DNA from: Candidatus Gastranaerophilales bacterium
GTDB lineage: Bacteria > Cyanobacteriota > Vampirovibrionia > Gastranaerophilales > Gastranaerophilaceae
Assembly (NCBI GenBank): GCA_944323935.1
Contig: CALUUJ010000004.1
Location: 79,062 to 130,723, forward strand
Direction: 5' to 3'
DNA: 51,662 nt
Position 1 is the stretch's first letter. Each line of letters opens with the position of its first letter. The translations under genes and the position numbers were made by a program. Shown piece after piece: positions 44,934 through 51,662 of this stretch. The notes beneath the pieces were generated by a model. The model saw only the letters and a program-made list of their open reading frames with translations. It searched no databases and had not been told where the DNA came from.

Positions 44934-45373
44934 ATACGAGTTATGAAATAATTATTAATGGTATAGAAGCTGCAATTGTAGCACAATTATTAAAATTTAT
45001 AGGGCATTATATAAAAACAAAGGATATAGATTTTCAAGTTTTAGCAACTACCGGAGGTATGCCAAGTTCTCATACTGCCGGTGTTATAGCACTATCAACA
45101 ACTGTTGGACTTATATGCGGTTTTGATTCTGTCGAATTTGCAATAGCAATAGGTTATTCTCTTGTTGTTATGTATGATGCGGCAGGTTTAAGACGTTCAA
45201 CCGGAAAAATTGCTGCTTGTTTAAACAAAATACGCGAAGATTTTTATTCTAACAGACCAGTACCAGTTGAAAGACTTAAAGAGTTACTTGGACATACACC
45301 TTTTGAAGTTTTTGTCGGTGCTCTTCTTGGCATATATATTTCTTTTATAAATCATTTTTATCTTTTTCAATAG
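44924..45373 (+). CDS. DUF212 / PAP2-related membrane protein
   Basis: 149 aa. Matches the DUF212 (YuiD-like) family: TTGGMPSSHTAGVIAL (about 44-59), YDAAGLRRSTGK and GHTPFEVFVGALLGI. The SSHT histidine block recalls the acid-phosphatase/PAP2 superfamily, and the protein has about four hydrophobic segments. The function is not known to me; a lipid-phosphate phosphatase role next to a prenyl diphosphate synthase is a reasonable inference. It starts inside the end of the prenyl synthase gene, so they are coupled. Confidence 0.88.
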   Translation: MFLNTSYEIIINGIEAAIVAQLLKFIGHYIKTKDIDFQVLATTGGMPSSHTAGVIALSTTVGLICGFDSVEFAIAIGYSLVVMYDAAGLRRSTGKIAACLNKIREDFYSNRPVPVERLKELLGHTPFEVFVGALLGIYISFINHFYLFQ

Positions 45374-45379
45374 GAAATA

Positions 45380-47056
45380 ATGGAAAATTTAGAGTTTTTT
45401 AATAATTATTCAGATGCTGTTTGTGCTATTTTAAACGAAAATAGTATTATTTTTAAGAATAAGTCTTTCCTTTCCGCATTTCCTGATTTCGAGAATGTTG
45501 ATAAATTTAAAAAACATTTTAATTTTAATTTATGTTTTTTATCATTAGAAAATATTAATAATAAAACACCAATTGATTTATTACTTCAATCAAAAGAAAA
45601 TTTTCATACAATCTGCACATATCAAAATACTAATGACGAATATCAATATTATTATATTTACACATTTTATTACGAAGAATATAAGATTGTCGTATTTAAA
45701 AATATTACATCTATAGATAAACTCGAAATTATAAAAAAACAATATGAACAATTAAAAGATTTATACGAAGAAGAAAAACAATCCACTGATAAATTCTCAA
45801 AATTACAAGAACATGCACAAACTCAAGTATTAAAAATGGGAATAATAAATAGAATTTCTTTAGTAATAAGAGAAACAAATGATATAGGGTCAATTTTATC
45901 TTCTGCTTTAGAAGAAATACATAACTTATTGGGTTCCTTCAAAACATATTTTTCAATGAAAGAAAGAAATGGATTTAGAGTAAAATATTCAGTTATAAAA
46001 AATGATATAGAGATTGATTCATTGACTGAATATGAAGAGGAAATTCTTACTCAGATAAAAAACAAAAATATTGTAGTTTCTAATTGTTTAAAAGAATTTT
46101 TAAACTCAGAAAAATTTCTAACCAAAGGAATAAAACGAATTATTATTCCTGTATACAATAAGAATCGTCTGCTGGGCATTATTGTAACTTTAACGAAACA
46201 GAAATTTAATGCGACAGATAACGAAGAGATATTACAATCAATTTCTGTTCAATTGGCAAGTTCAATTATTCAAGCAGGACTAATTCAACAATTAAATAAA
46301 AAGAATAAAAAGCTCCAAAAAACATTAAATGAATTAAAAGATACACAAATGCAATTAATTAATACAGAAAAAATGGCATCTATTGGTCAATTAGTATCAG
46401 GCGTTGCCCATGAAATTAACACACCGCTTGCTTCAATCAATTCAAACAATACGCTAATCAAAAAAATATTATCATCTTCTAAATCCATATCTAATAATCA
46501 GCTTGAAATTTTAAGAGATTTAAATTCAATAGATATTGAAGCAGCAAATAGAATTTCAAATATTGTAAAATCATTAAAAAGATTTGTCCGATTAGATGAA
46601 GCAGAATTTCAAGAAGCTGATATAAATAAAGAATTAGATTTAACATTAAAATTAATAGCACATGAGATAAAAGATAATATTACAATCGAAAAACAATATT
46701 CGATATTACCTCCATTGTTATGCAGTGTAAATATGTTAAATCAAGTTTTTATGAATATTTTAGTTAATGCTTGCCATAGTATTATTGATAATAAAGCAGG
46801 AAAAATTGTTATTACAACTTATTTTGATGAAAAATTTCTATACGTGAAAATTAAGGACAATGGTATTGGAATTCCAACAGAACAACAAAATAAAATTTTC
46901 AATGTAGGATTTACTACTAAGAAAGTTGGAATCGGTACAGGTCTTGGACTTTCTATTTCAAAGAAAATCATAGAACTCCATAAAGGGAATATTACTTTTA
47001 CTTCAAAAGAAAATTTTGGTACTGAATTTACAATAAGTATTCCTTTTAATCATTAG
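45380..47056 (+). CDS. Cytoplasmic sensor histidine kinase (PAS-GAF-HisKA-HATPase)
   Basis: 558 aa, no membrane segment. A PAS-like N-terminal part (1-115) and a coiled coil lead to a GAF-like domain (about 160-300) and a second coiled coil. The HisKA domain follows, with phospho-acceptor His344 in GVAHEINTPL, and then HATPase_c: N box MNILVNACHSI, G1 KDNGIGIP and G2 GTGLGLSISKK. It should autophosphorylate in response to an internal signal. No response regulator is in the window, so it is an orphan. AGGAAA precedes the ATG. Its stop overlaps by 4 bases the end of the convergent SGNH gene, leaving no room for a terminator. Confidence 0.93.
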   Translation: MENLEFFNNYSDAVCAILNENSIIFKNKSFLSAFPDFENVDKFKKHFNFNLCFLSLENINNKTPIDLLLQSKENFHTICTYQNTNDEYQYYYIYTFYYEEYKIVVFKNITSIDKLEIIKKQYEQLKDLYEEEKQSTDKFSKLQEHAQTQVLKMGIINRISLVIRETNDIGSILSSALEEIHNLLGSFKTYFSMKERNGFRVKYSVIKNDIEIDSLTEYEEEILTQIKNKNIVVSNCLKEFLNSEKFLTKGIKRIIIPVYNKNRLLGIIVTLTKQKFNATDNEEILQSISVQLASSIIQAGLIQQLNKKNKKLQKTLNELKDTQMQLINTEKMASIGQLVSGVAHEINTPLASINSNNTLIKKILSSSKSISNNQLEILRDLNSIDIEAANRISNIVKSLKRFVRLDEAEFQEADINKELDLTLKLIAHEIKDNITIEKQYSILPPLLCSVNMLNQVFMNILVNACHSIIDNKAGKIVITTYFDEKFLYVKIKDNGIGIPTEQQNKIFNVGFTTKKVGIGTGLGLSISKKIIELHKGNITFTSKENFGTEFTISIPFNH

Positions 47057-47964
47057 TCCATATATTTTTCAACAATAATTGGTAAAATCAAATCCCAGGC
47101 ATGTTCTGTTGGGTGTATATTATCAGGCAACCAATATTTTTTATCATAAATATCAATATCACCAATTATATCTTTAACTTTTATAACTTTTATACCGTAT
47201 GATTCAAGTTCTTTGACTTCATAATCAGGCAATTCTTTTCTTGACAATTCCGGGAATTCAATAAAAATAAACTTTGAATTAGGATACCTTTTTTGAGAAA
47301 TGTTATAAGTTTCTTTCATAATTTTATTAAACAATTTGAAATTATAACTTTCTTCTTTTGCTTGTTCATAAACAATTTTGTTAAGAATTCTTTTCACAAA
47401 AAATGAAGAATATAATGGATTAAATTCAGGTGTTATATTCACTAAACTTCCATTAATAATTTTATAACGTAAATTAAACATGTCTATGAGAGGATTAACC
47501 TGATAGTTATATAATCTTTGAATATGGTTCCAAATAAAAGTATAAATAACATAGTCGGCAGACTTTGTATCATTCATAATATTCTCATCATTAATTTGAT
47601 AATACATAAATTGGGTACCTGTTGCACCTTTAGCCTTATTTATACAACTTTTTCCGGTTAACTCAGATATTTTAAAACACGGCGTTTGATTATCATTCAG
47701 ACCTGCACCTTCTGCAAAAGAACATCCAAACCAAACAATGTTATTTGCATTATCTTTTATAAAAGAATTTCTATAAATTTCAGTATTAAATGGTTTTAGC
47801 AATCTATATTTTGTTTTATATTTTCTTGTGTTGTTTGCTTCAAGTTGATCCGCTTGCTTCTTAAAGTTATCATTTTCAATTTTTGTTTTATAAAAAGAAT
47901 AAAATTCAACAGAAACAAGAACAACAAAAATTAGTAATATATTAATAAATACTCTTTTTAGCAT
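47053..47964 (-). CDS. SGNH-like membrane-anchored protein (paralogue)
   Basis: 303 aa from ATG 47964, preceded by GAGAG; a longer frame beginning at 48045 would need an implausible 27-residue addition. N-terminal membrane anchor MLKRVFINILLIFVVLVSVE, then an external domain with WFGCSFAEGAGLNDNQ (nucleophile Ser82), IYTFIWNHIQRL, and terminal LPDNIHPTEHAWDLI giving Asp-x-x-His. These blocks match the protein at 42018 in the same order, so the two are paralogues, with the genes on opposite strands flanking rsgA and the kinase. Probably an envelope esterase or acyltransferase. Confidence 0.75.
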   Translation of the reverse strand: MLKRVFINILLIFVVLVSVEFYSFYKTKIENDNFKKQADQLEANNTRKYKTKYRLLKPFNTEIYRNSFIKDNANNIVWFGCSFAEGAGLNDNQTPCFKISELTGKSCINKAKGATGTQFMYYQINDENIMNDTKSADYVIYTFIWNHIQRLYNYQVNPLIDMFNLRYKIINGSLVNITPEFNPLYSSFFVKRILNKIVYEQAKEESYNFKLFNKIMKETYNISQKRYPNSKFIFIEFPELSRKELPDYEVKELESYGIKVIKVKDIIGDIDIYDKKYWLPDNIHPTEHAWDLILPIIVEKYMD

Positions 47965-48057
47965 GTAAACTCTCAAATTAATAATTAATATTTTAACATG
48001 CATAAAATAGTAAGTTAATTTATGTTTATTATATAATTTGTTCAAAAGAGGTTAATT

Positions 48058-49287
48058 ATGAGTATAAAAGCACAAAAAGGCACAAAAGACATTTTACCTG
48101 AAGAAATAACAAACTGGCAAAATATAGAAAAAATTGCATATGATGTATTTTCAAAAGCCAATTTTAAAGAAATTAGGACACCGATATTTGAAGATACAGC
48201 ATTATTTGAACGTGGTGTTGGAGATACTACAGACATTGTTAACAAAGAAATGTACACTTTTACAAGAAGTGACAGAAGCATCACTTTGCGTCCTGAAAAT
48301 ACAGCAGGTGTAGTAAGAGCATATTTGGAACACAGTTTTTACAGGGAAAGTCCACCAATAAAATTTTGGTATAAAGGTCCAATGTTTAGATATGAAAGAC
48401 CACAAGCAGGAAGACAAAGACAATTCCATCAAATTGGTGTTGAAATGTTTGGAGTTGAAGATGCTTCTGCCGATGTTGAATGTATTGTTTTAGCTACCGA
48501 GTTTTTAAAAGGGCTAGGGTTAAATGATTTAGTAGTTGAAATAAATTCTTTGGGTTGCAGCGTTTGCAGGAAAGAATATAAAGAACAACTAAAAAAAGCC
48601 ATTGCACCATTTTTAAGCGGATTATGTGAAGATTGCAGAAATCGATATGAAAAAAATCCGTTAAGAATACTTGATTGTAAAAATGAAACTTGCAATAAGT
48701 TATTTGAAGAAAATCATTTAAAAGAATCTGTATCAGGAATAAAATTATGTAATGATTGCGCAACTCACTATGAAAAATTAAAATCCTACTTAAACGCATT
48801 AAATATAAAATATGTAGAAAACACATTTTTAGTCAGAGGATTAGATTACTATACAAGAACTGTATTTGAAATCAAATCAAATAATTTAGGATCACAAAAT
48901 GCTGTATGTGGCGGGGGAAGATACGATGGATTAGTAGAAACATTAGGCGGTCCTCACACGCCCGCCGTAGGTTGGGCTATGGGAGTTGAAAGATTAAATG
49001 CACTGATACCTAAATTAGAAGCCCCCAAAATAGATTATTTTGTAGTATCAGACAATCAGGTTGAAACAATAAAACTTGTTGATAAATTAAGAAAAAACGG
49101 CTTTTCGGCAGAATTCGATTATACATCAAGAAAGTTTGCAAAACAGCTTGAAAAAGCAGCAAAAATTGCAAATTATGCAATTATTCTTGGTGAGGATGAA
49201 ATAAAGAATAATTATCTGACCATAAAAAATCTTTCTGATTCAACTCAAAAGAAGCAAACTTTTGATGAATTAATCATAAAGAACTAA
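48058..49287 (+). CDS. hisS: Histidyl-tRNA synthetase
   Basis: 409 aa. Class II core with motif 1 around IRTPIFEDTALFERG, motif 2 YKGPMFRYERPQAGRQRQFHQIG, the histidine loops LVRGLDYYTRTVFE and GGGRYDGL, then motif 3 GWAMGVERL. The C-terminal anticodon-binding domain begins IDYFVVSDNQVE. It charges tRNA-His. AAGAGG precedes the ATG. A TATAAT box at 48032-48037 is a likely -10. The stop overlaps the end of the convergent 74-aa gene by 4 bases. Confidence 0.97.
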   Translation: MSIKAQKGTKDILPEEITNWQNIEKIAYDVFSKANFKEIRTPIFEDTALFERGVGDTTDIVNKEMYTFTRSDRSITLRPENTAGVVRAYLEHSFYRESPPIKFWYKGPMFRYERPQAGRQRQFHQIGVEMFGVEDASADVECIVLATEFLKGLGLNDLVVEINSLGCSVCRKEYKEQLKKAIAPFLSGLCEDCRNRYEKNPLRILDCKNETCNKLFEENHLKESVSGIKLCNDCATHYEKLKSYLNALNIKYVENTFLVRGLDYYTRTVFEIKSNNLGSQNAVCGGGRYDGLVETLGGPHTPAVGWAMGVERLNALIPKLEAPKIDYFVVSDNQVETIKLVDKLRKNGFSAEFDYTSRKFAKQLEKAAKIANYAIILGEDEIKNNYLTIKNLSDSTQKKQTFDELIIKN

Positions 49288-49508
49288 TAGATTAAATGCT
49301 TAATAACAGATAGCTCTTCATAAGCAGCTCCTGCTTCGGAGAGTTCTTCTATTGTAATACCGAATAGACTAATAAAGTTTCTTGTTTTATCGTTTAAATT
49401 ATTTGATCTAATATCATAAAGTATTTGAGAAATAATATCGTCTCTTTTGAATGTACTACCTTTTAAATCTGTATTTTTATTAAAAATTCTTTTTTTTGAC
49501 TTGCCCAT
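49284..49508 (-). CDS. Small basic protein, unknown
   Basis: 74 aa. A basic N-terminus (MGKSKKRIFNKNTDLKGSTF) and a helical middle; no enzyme motif or signal peptide. A GGAAGAA sequence precedes the ATG. It shares 4 bases with the end of hisS. It is plausible as a real gene because its sequence has protein-like composition and no overlapping long gene covers it. Function unknown. Confidence 0.55.
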   Translation of the reverse strand: MGKSKKRIFNKNTDLKGSTFKRDDIISQILYDIRSNNLNDKTRNFISLFGITIEELSEAGAAYEELSVIKHLIY

Positions 49509-49610
49509 AACATTTCTTCCACATAATATTGTATATATAATTTCTTATCATTACAAGATTGTCTCTGAGATTTAATGTTAATAAATGTAAAAATTAAAAA
49601 GAAAATAGTA

Positions 49611-49616
49611 TATAAT
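49611..49616 (+). promoter_or_regulatory. Candidate -10 box for the surface lipoprotein gene
   Basis: A perfect TATAAT 64 bases before the ATG at 49681; a -35 is not clear (TGTAAA-like at weak spacing). The 172-base gap otherwise holds only AT-rich sequence and the AAGGAG ribosome site. Confidence 0.4.
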
Positions 49617-49680
49617 TCGCAATTTTTACTTTTTAGAGCATTTATCTTTGTAAGCATTTTTACTTAAAGGAGTAATAAGT

Positions 49681-51662
49681 ATGAGAATTGGTCATATTTC
49701 AACAAATACGCAGTATAACATATCAAATAAGATAGGCAAGAAAAACAGCAATATCAATATATCACAAACAAATCCTGTTTCGTTTGGTGATGCGGCAAAG
49801 AATATAAAGAGAGCCGGACTTGCAGGAACTGCAGCTTTGGTTGGAGTTGGTCTAGCAGGATGTAATGCAATTCAGACAAATGTTCCACCATCCAGTTCTA
49901 CTATCATTGAAAATAGTACTGAAAGCCAAACTGCAGACGACATTGCAAATGCAATTGATGCAATGGAATCTTTAGGTTTAATTAATAAAACAACTTTAGC
50001 CGATATCTCGTTAATGTCGCTCCCCGTTACAGAATTTTACTTCACTAACTCAGATGGTGTTATTTTACTAAAGCCTAATGAAGATATACCTACAAATGAA
50101 TCAGATTCTATAATTATAACAATTTCAGAAAAAGAATCAGAATTACTTGATGAAGGTGCAACTCTTGGCGAAATAATCGAAAAAGTATATTCTGACGCAT
50201 TAAATTCTTTCGAAGGCGAACAAAAAACTGCTATATACAATAAATTAATAGATGAAATTGTACAGGCAAATCCAAGCTTAGCTGGATATATAAGAGCTGA
50301 ATTGGGTGAAGATGCAACAAGTTATGAAAAAATAAGTAATTTAAATTTATATAAAGGAAAATCAAGTTCCGATGAATCATTAGATACAAGATTAATCAAT
50401 ATCCCATCGTCTATAGTTTATCAAGTTCAAGCAGAAGCTCCTGATAATGTGACTTTCTGCTATTCTATGGATTCATATTCATCTAAAAATTCAATTGCAA
50501 GTGTTGTTAAAGATTCTGACACTTTATTGGATGGTGAATATTCTTCTTTTGAAGACTTAATTTATGGCGAATACGGAGAAGATATTTCTGATGAAGCTTA
50601 CAGAGATATTGTATATGCAGTAGTCAATTCTCCGGAAAATGCAGAAAATTTTGAAAATGTTCTTGACGATATGAACTTTTACAGTATCCTTTACTCAGGA
50701 AGTATTACCGATTTAAACAGAACTTTAGATGAAAATACAGATAAAGAAATGATTGGTTTGGTTCTCCCATCTGTCACAACTTTAAGAACACAAGCTCATA
50801 ATGCAGATACTACAAATACAGACAAAGATGGAATTATATATCAAATTTCTCCTGCAGCTGTTGAAGAAGGTCAAAATGATAGAATTATTCTAATACAAGA
50901 CAATAAGAATACAGATGGAAAAATGAAATCTGGTGAAATATACACTCTTCAAGATGCTTTGCAATTCTATTCTTCTCCGAATGGCGAAGGCAGATTTGCT
51001 AATGTAGTGGATGGTAAATTAGTTTTAAATTCAAACATAGACTATAGTGAAGAATTTTCAAAAAATATTTTGCAACAAATTGTTTATGCAAATTTAGATA
51101 TTTTTGCTACAGAATATGAAGATAAAAATGGTATTCATAGATATGGTGTCTTTGATGTAGAACCTAGTTTTGATACAGAAGGGAAATCATTAGAAGAAAT
51201 TATACAGCATTCTTCTATAAATATAGATAGAATGATGGATTACAGTTTTGTAGATGATAATGGTGTATCAAGATTTGAAGATGGTGTTGAACTAAGATTA
51301 CCGCAATTCAATTACAGAATTAATCATTGTGCAACACTAAAACCTTGTGGAGGAATTACAACCCCTGAACCAACTAAAACACCAGAGCCAACTCAACCGA
51401 CTGAGCCAACTCAACCGACTGAACCTACAAAACCGACTGAACCTACAAAACCGACTGAACCGACAAAGCCGACTGAACCGACAAAGCCGACTGAACCAAC
51501 TCAACCGACTGAACCAACAAAGCCGACTGAGCCAACAAAGCCGACTGAACCAACTCAACCGACTGAACCGACAAAGCCGACTGAACCAACAAAGCCGACT
51601 GAGCCGACAAAGCCGACTGAACCAACTCAACCGACTGAGCCAACAAAGCCGACTGAGCCAAC
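49681..51662 (+). CDS. Large surface lipoprotein-like protein with PTEPTK/Q repeats (3' end outside)
   Basis: At least 660 aa; no stop before the window end. AAGGAG lies before the ATG. The first 39 residues are polar and end with NPVSFGDAAK (VSFG at 33-36). Directly after comes a lipoprotein-type signal: basic NIKR, a hydrophobic AGLAGTAALVGVGLAG stretch and cysteine 61 in LAGC. The mature part is acidic, with alternating DS/ES-rich stretches (about 65-560) and no domain I can name. From about 562 it becomes repeats of PTEPTK/PTEPTQ, typical of extended cell-surface stalks. An N-terminal extension before a lipobox is unusual. Confidence 0.8.
   Translation, partial: MRIGHISTNTQYNISNKIGKKNSNINISQTNPVSFGDAAKNIKRAGLAGTAALVGVGLAGCNAIQTNVPPSSSTIIENSTESQTADDIANAIDAMESLGLINKTTLADISLMSLPVTEFYFTNSDGVILLKPNEDIPTNESDSIIITISEKESELLDEGATLGEIIEKVYSDALNSFEGEQKTAIYNKLIDEIVQANPSLAGYIRAELGEDATSYEKISNLNLYKGKSSSDESLDTRLINIPSSIVYQVQAEAPDNVTFCYSMDSYSSKNSIASVVKDSDTLLDGEYSSFEDLIYGEYGEDISDEAYRDIVYAVVNSPENAENFENVLDDMNFYSILYSGSITDLNRTLDENTDKEMIGLVLPSVTTLRTQAHNADTTNTDKDGIIYQISPAAVEEGQNDRIILIQDNKNTDGKMKSGEIYTLQDALQFYSSPNGEGRFANVVDGKLVLNSNIDYSEEFSKNILQQIVYANLDIFATEYEDKNGIHRYGVFDVEPSFDTEGKSLEEIIQHSSINIDRMMDYSFVDDNGVSRFEDGVELRLPQFNYRINHCATLKPCGGITTPEPTKTPEPTQPTEPTQPTEPTKPTEPTKPTEPTKPTEPTKPTEPTQPTEPTKPTEPTKPTEPTQPTEPTKPTEPTKPTEPTKPTEPTQPTEPTKPTEP
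51364..51662 (+). repeat. 18-base tandem repeat coding PTEPTK/PTEPTQ
   Basis: About 16 units of 18 bases, each encoding Pro-Thr-Glu-Pro-Thr-Lys or -Gln with synonymous changes between units. It continues beyond the window. The minus-strand frames over it are repeat artefacts. Confidence 0.9.

Noticed and set aside
47965..48045. Longer N-terminus for the SGNH-like gene at 47053
   Set aside because: It would add 27 residues without a ribosome site and run to within 12 bases of the divergent hisS start; the anchor begins naturally at the ATG at 47964.
51337..51661. Minus-strand frames over the terminal repeat (Trp/Ser/Arg/Leu- and Ala/Gln/Ser-rich)
   Set aside because: They are reverse-strand translations of the 18-base PTEPTK/Q coding repeat and carry no independent signal.
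51364..51662. CRISPR-like array in the tandem repeat
   Set aside because: Units are contiguous 18-mers with no unique spacers and lie within one protein frame.

Overview
The window is AT-rich bacterial chromosome (roughly 30% G+C by eye), standard code, gene-dense, with no rRNA, tRNA, CRISPR, transposase or phage gene that I can recognise. The best guess for the organism is a non-photosynthetic relative of cyanobacteria (Melainabacteria/Vampirovibrionia, Gastranaerophilales-like). This is inferred from AT-richness, a cyanobacterial-style SLH surface protein, CHASE2 signalling proteins, and many proteins carrying a short N-terminal motif of the type VSFKG/VSFG that I associate with that lineage. 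It is not proven by a marker gene here.

Layout. 1-1715: the tail of an unknown gene, coupled to a 5'-nucleotidase-like metallophosphatase. 1770-6684 (minus): pheT and a large polytopic membrane protein. 6779-12830 (plus): CHASE2-adenylate cyclase, recG and a CvrA-type cation/proton antiporter. 12885-20291: an accessory block with an extended sugar nucleotidyltransferase, several small lineage-type proteins, a lipoprotein and a GH13 alpha-glucan enzyme. 20443-23399: rubrerythrin, a small coiled-coil protein and a CHASE2-GGDEF diguanylate cyclase. 23708-26813: a Cys-rich SLH protein, a double zinc-ribbon protein and a TM2-like protein. 26870-30398: YebC, a TPR protein, glutaredoxin, and a degenerate hybrid-cluster-protein homologue.

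30428-36562 (minus) is a classical yceD-rpmF-plsX-fabH-fabD-fabG-acpP-fabF fatty-acid/phospholipid operon, with a strong promoter at its head and an internal promoter before acpP. 36640-41863 (minus): two small coiled-coil/basic proteins, a uridine-kinase-like P-loop kinase, a patatin lipase and pnp. 42018-49287: an SGNH-like membrane protein, rsgA, a polyprenyl synthase, a DUF212 membrane protein, an orphan histidine kinase, a second SGNH-like paralogue (minus) and hisS. 49681 to the window end: a large surface lipoprotein-like gene running into a PTEPTK/Q repeat and off the window.

The most notable observations are these. (1) The same short N-terminal VSFKG/VSFG-like motif recurs on unrelated proteins, including enzymes with no signal peptide. 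(2) A hybrid-cluster-protein fold has lost nearly all metal ligands and sits one base after a CPYC glutaredoxin. (3) Several genes have a -10 box only 6-16 bases before the start codon and no Shine-Dalgarno, suggesting leaderless mRNAs, including the head of the fatty-acid operon. (4) A near-palindrome overlaps the -35 of the internal acpP promoter.
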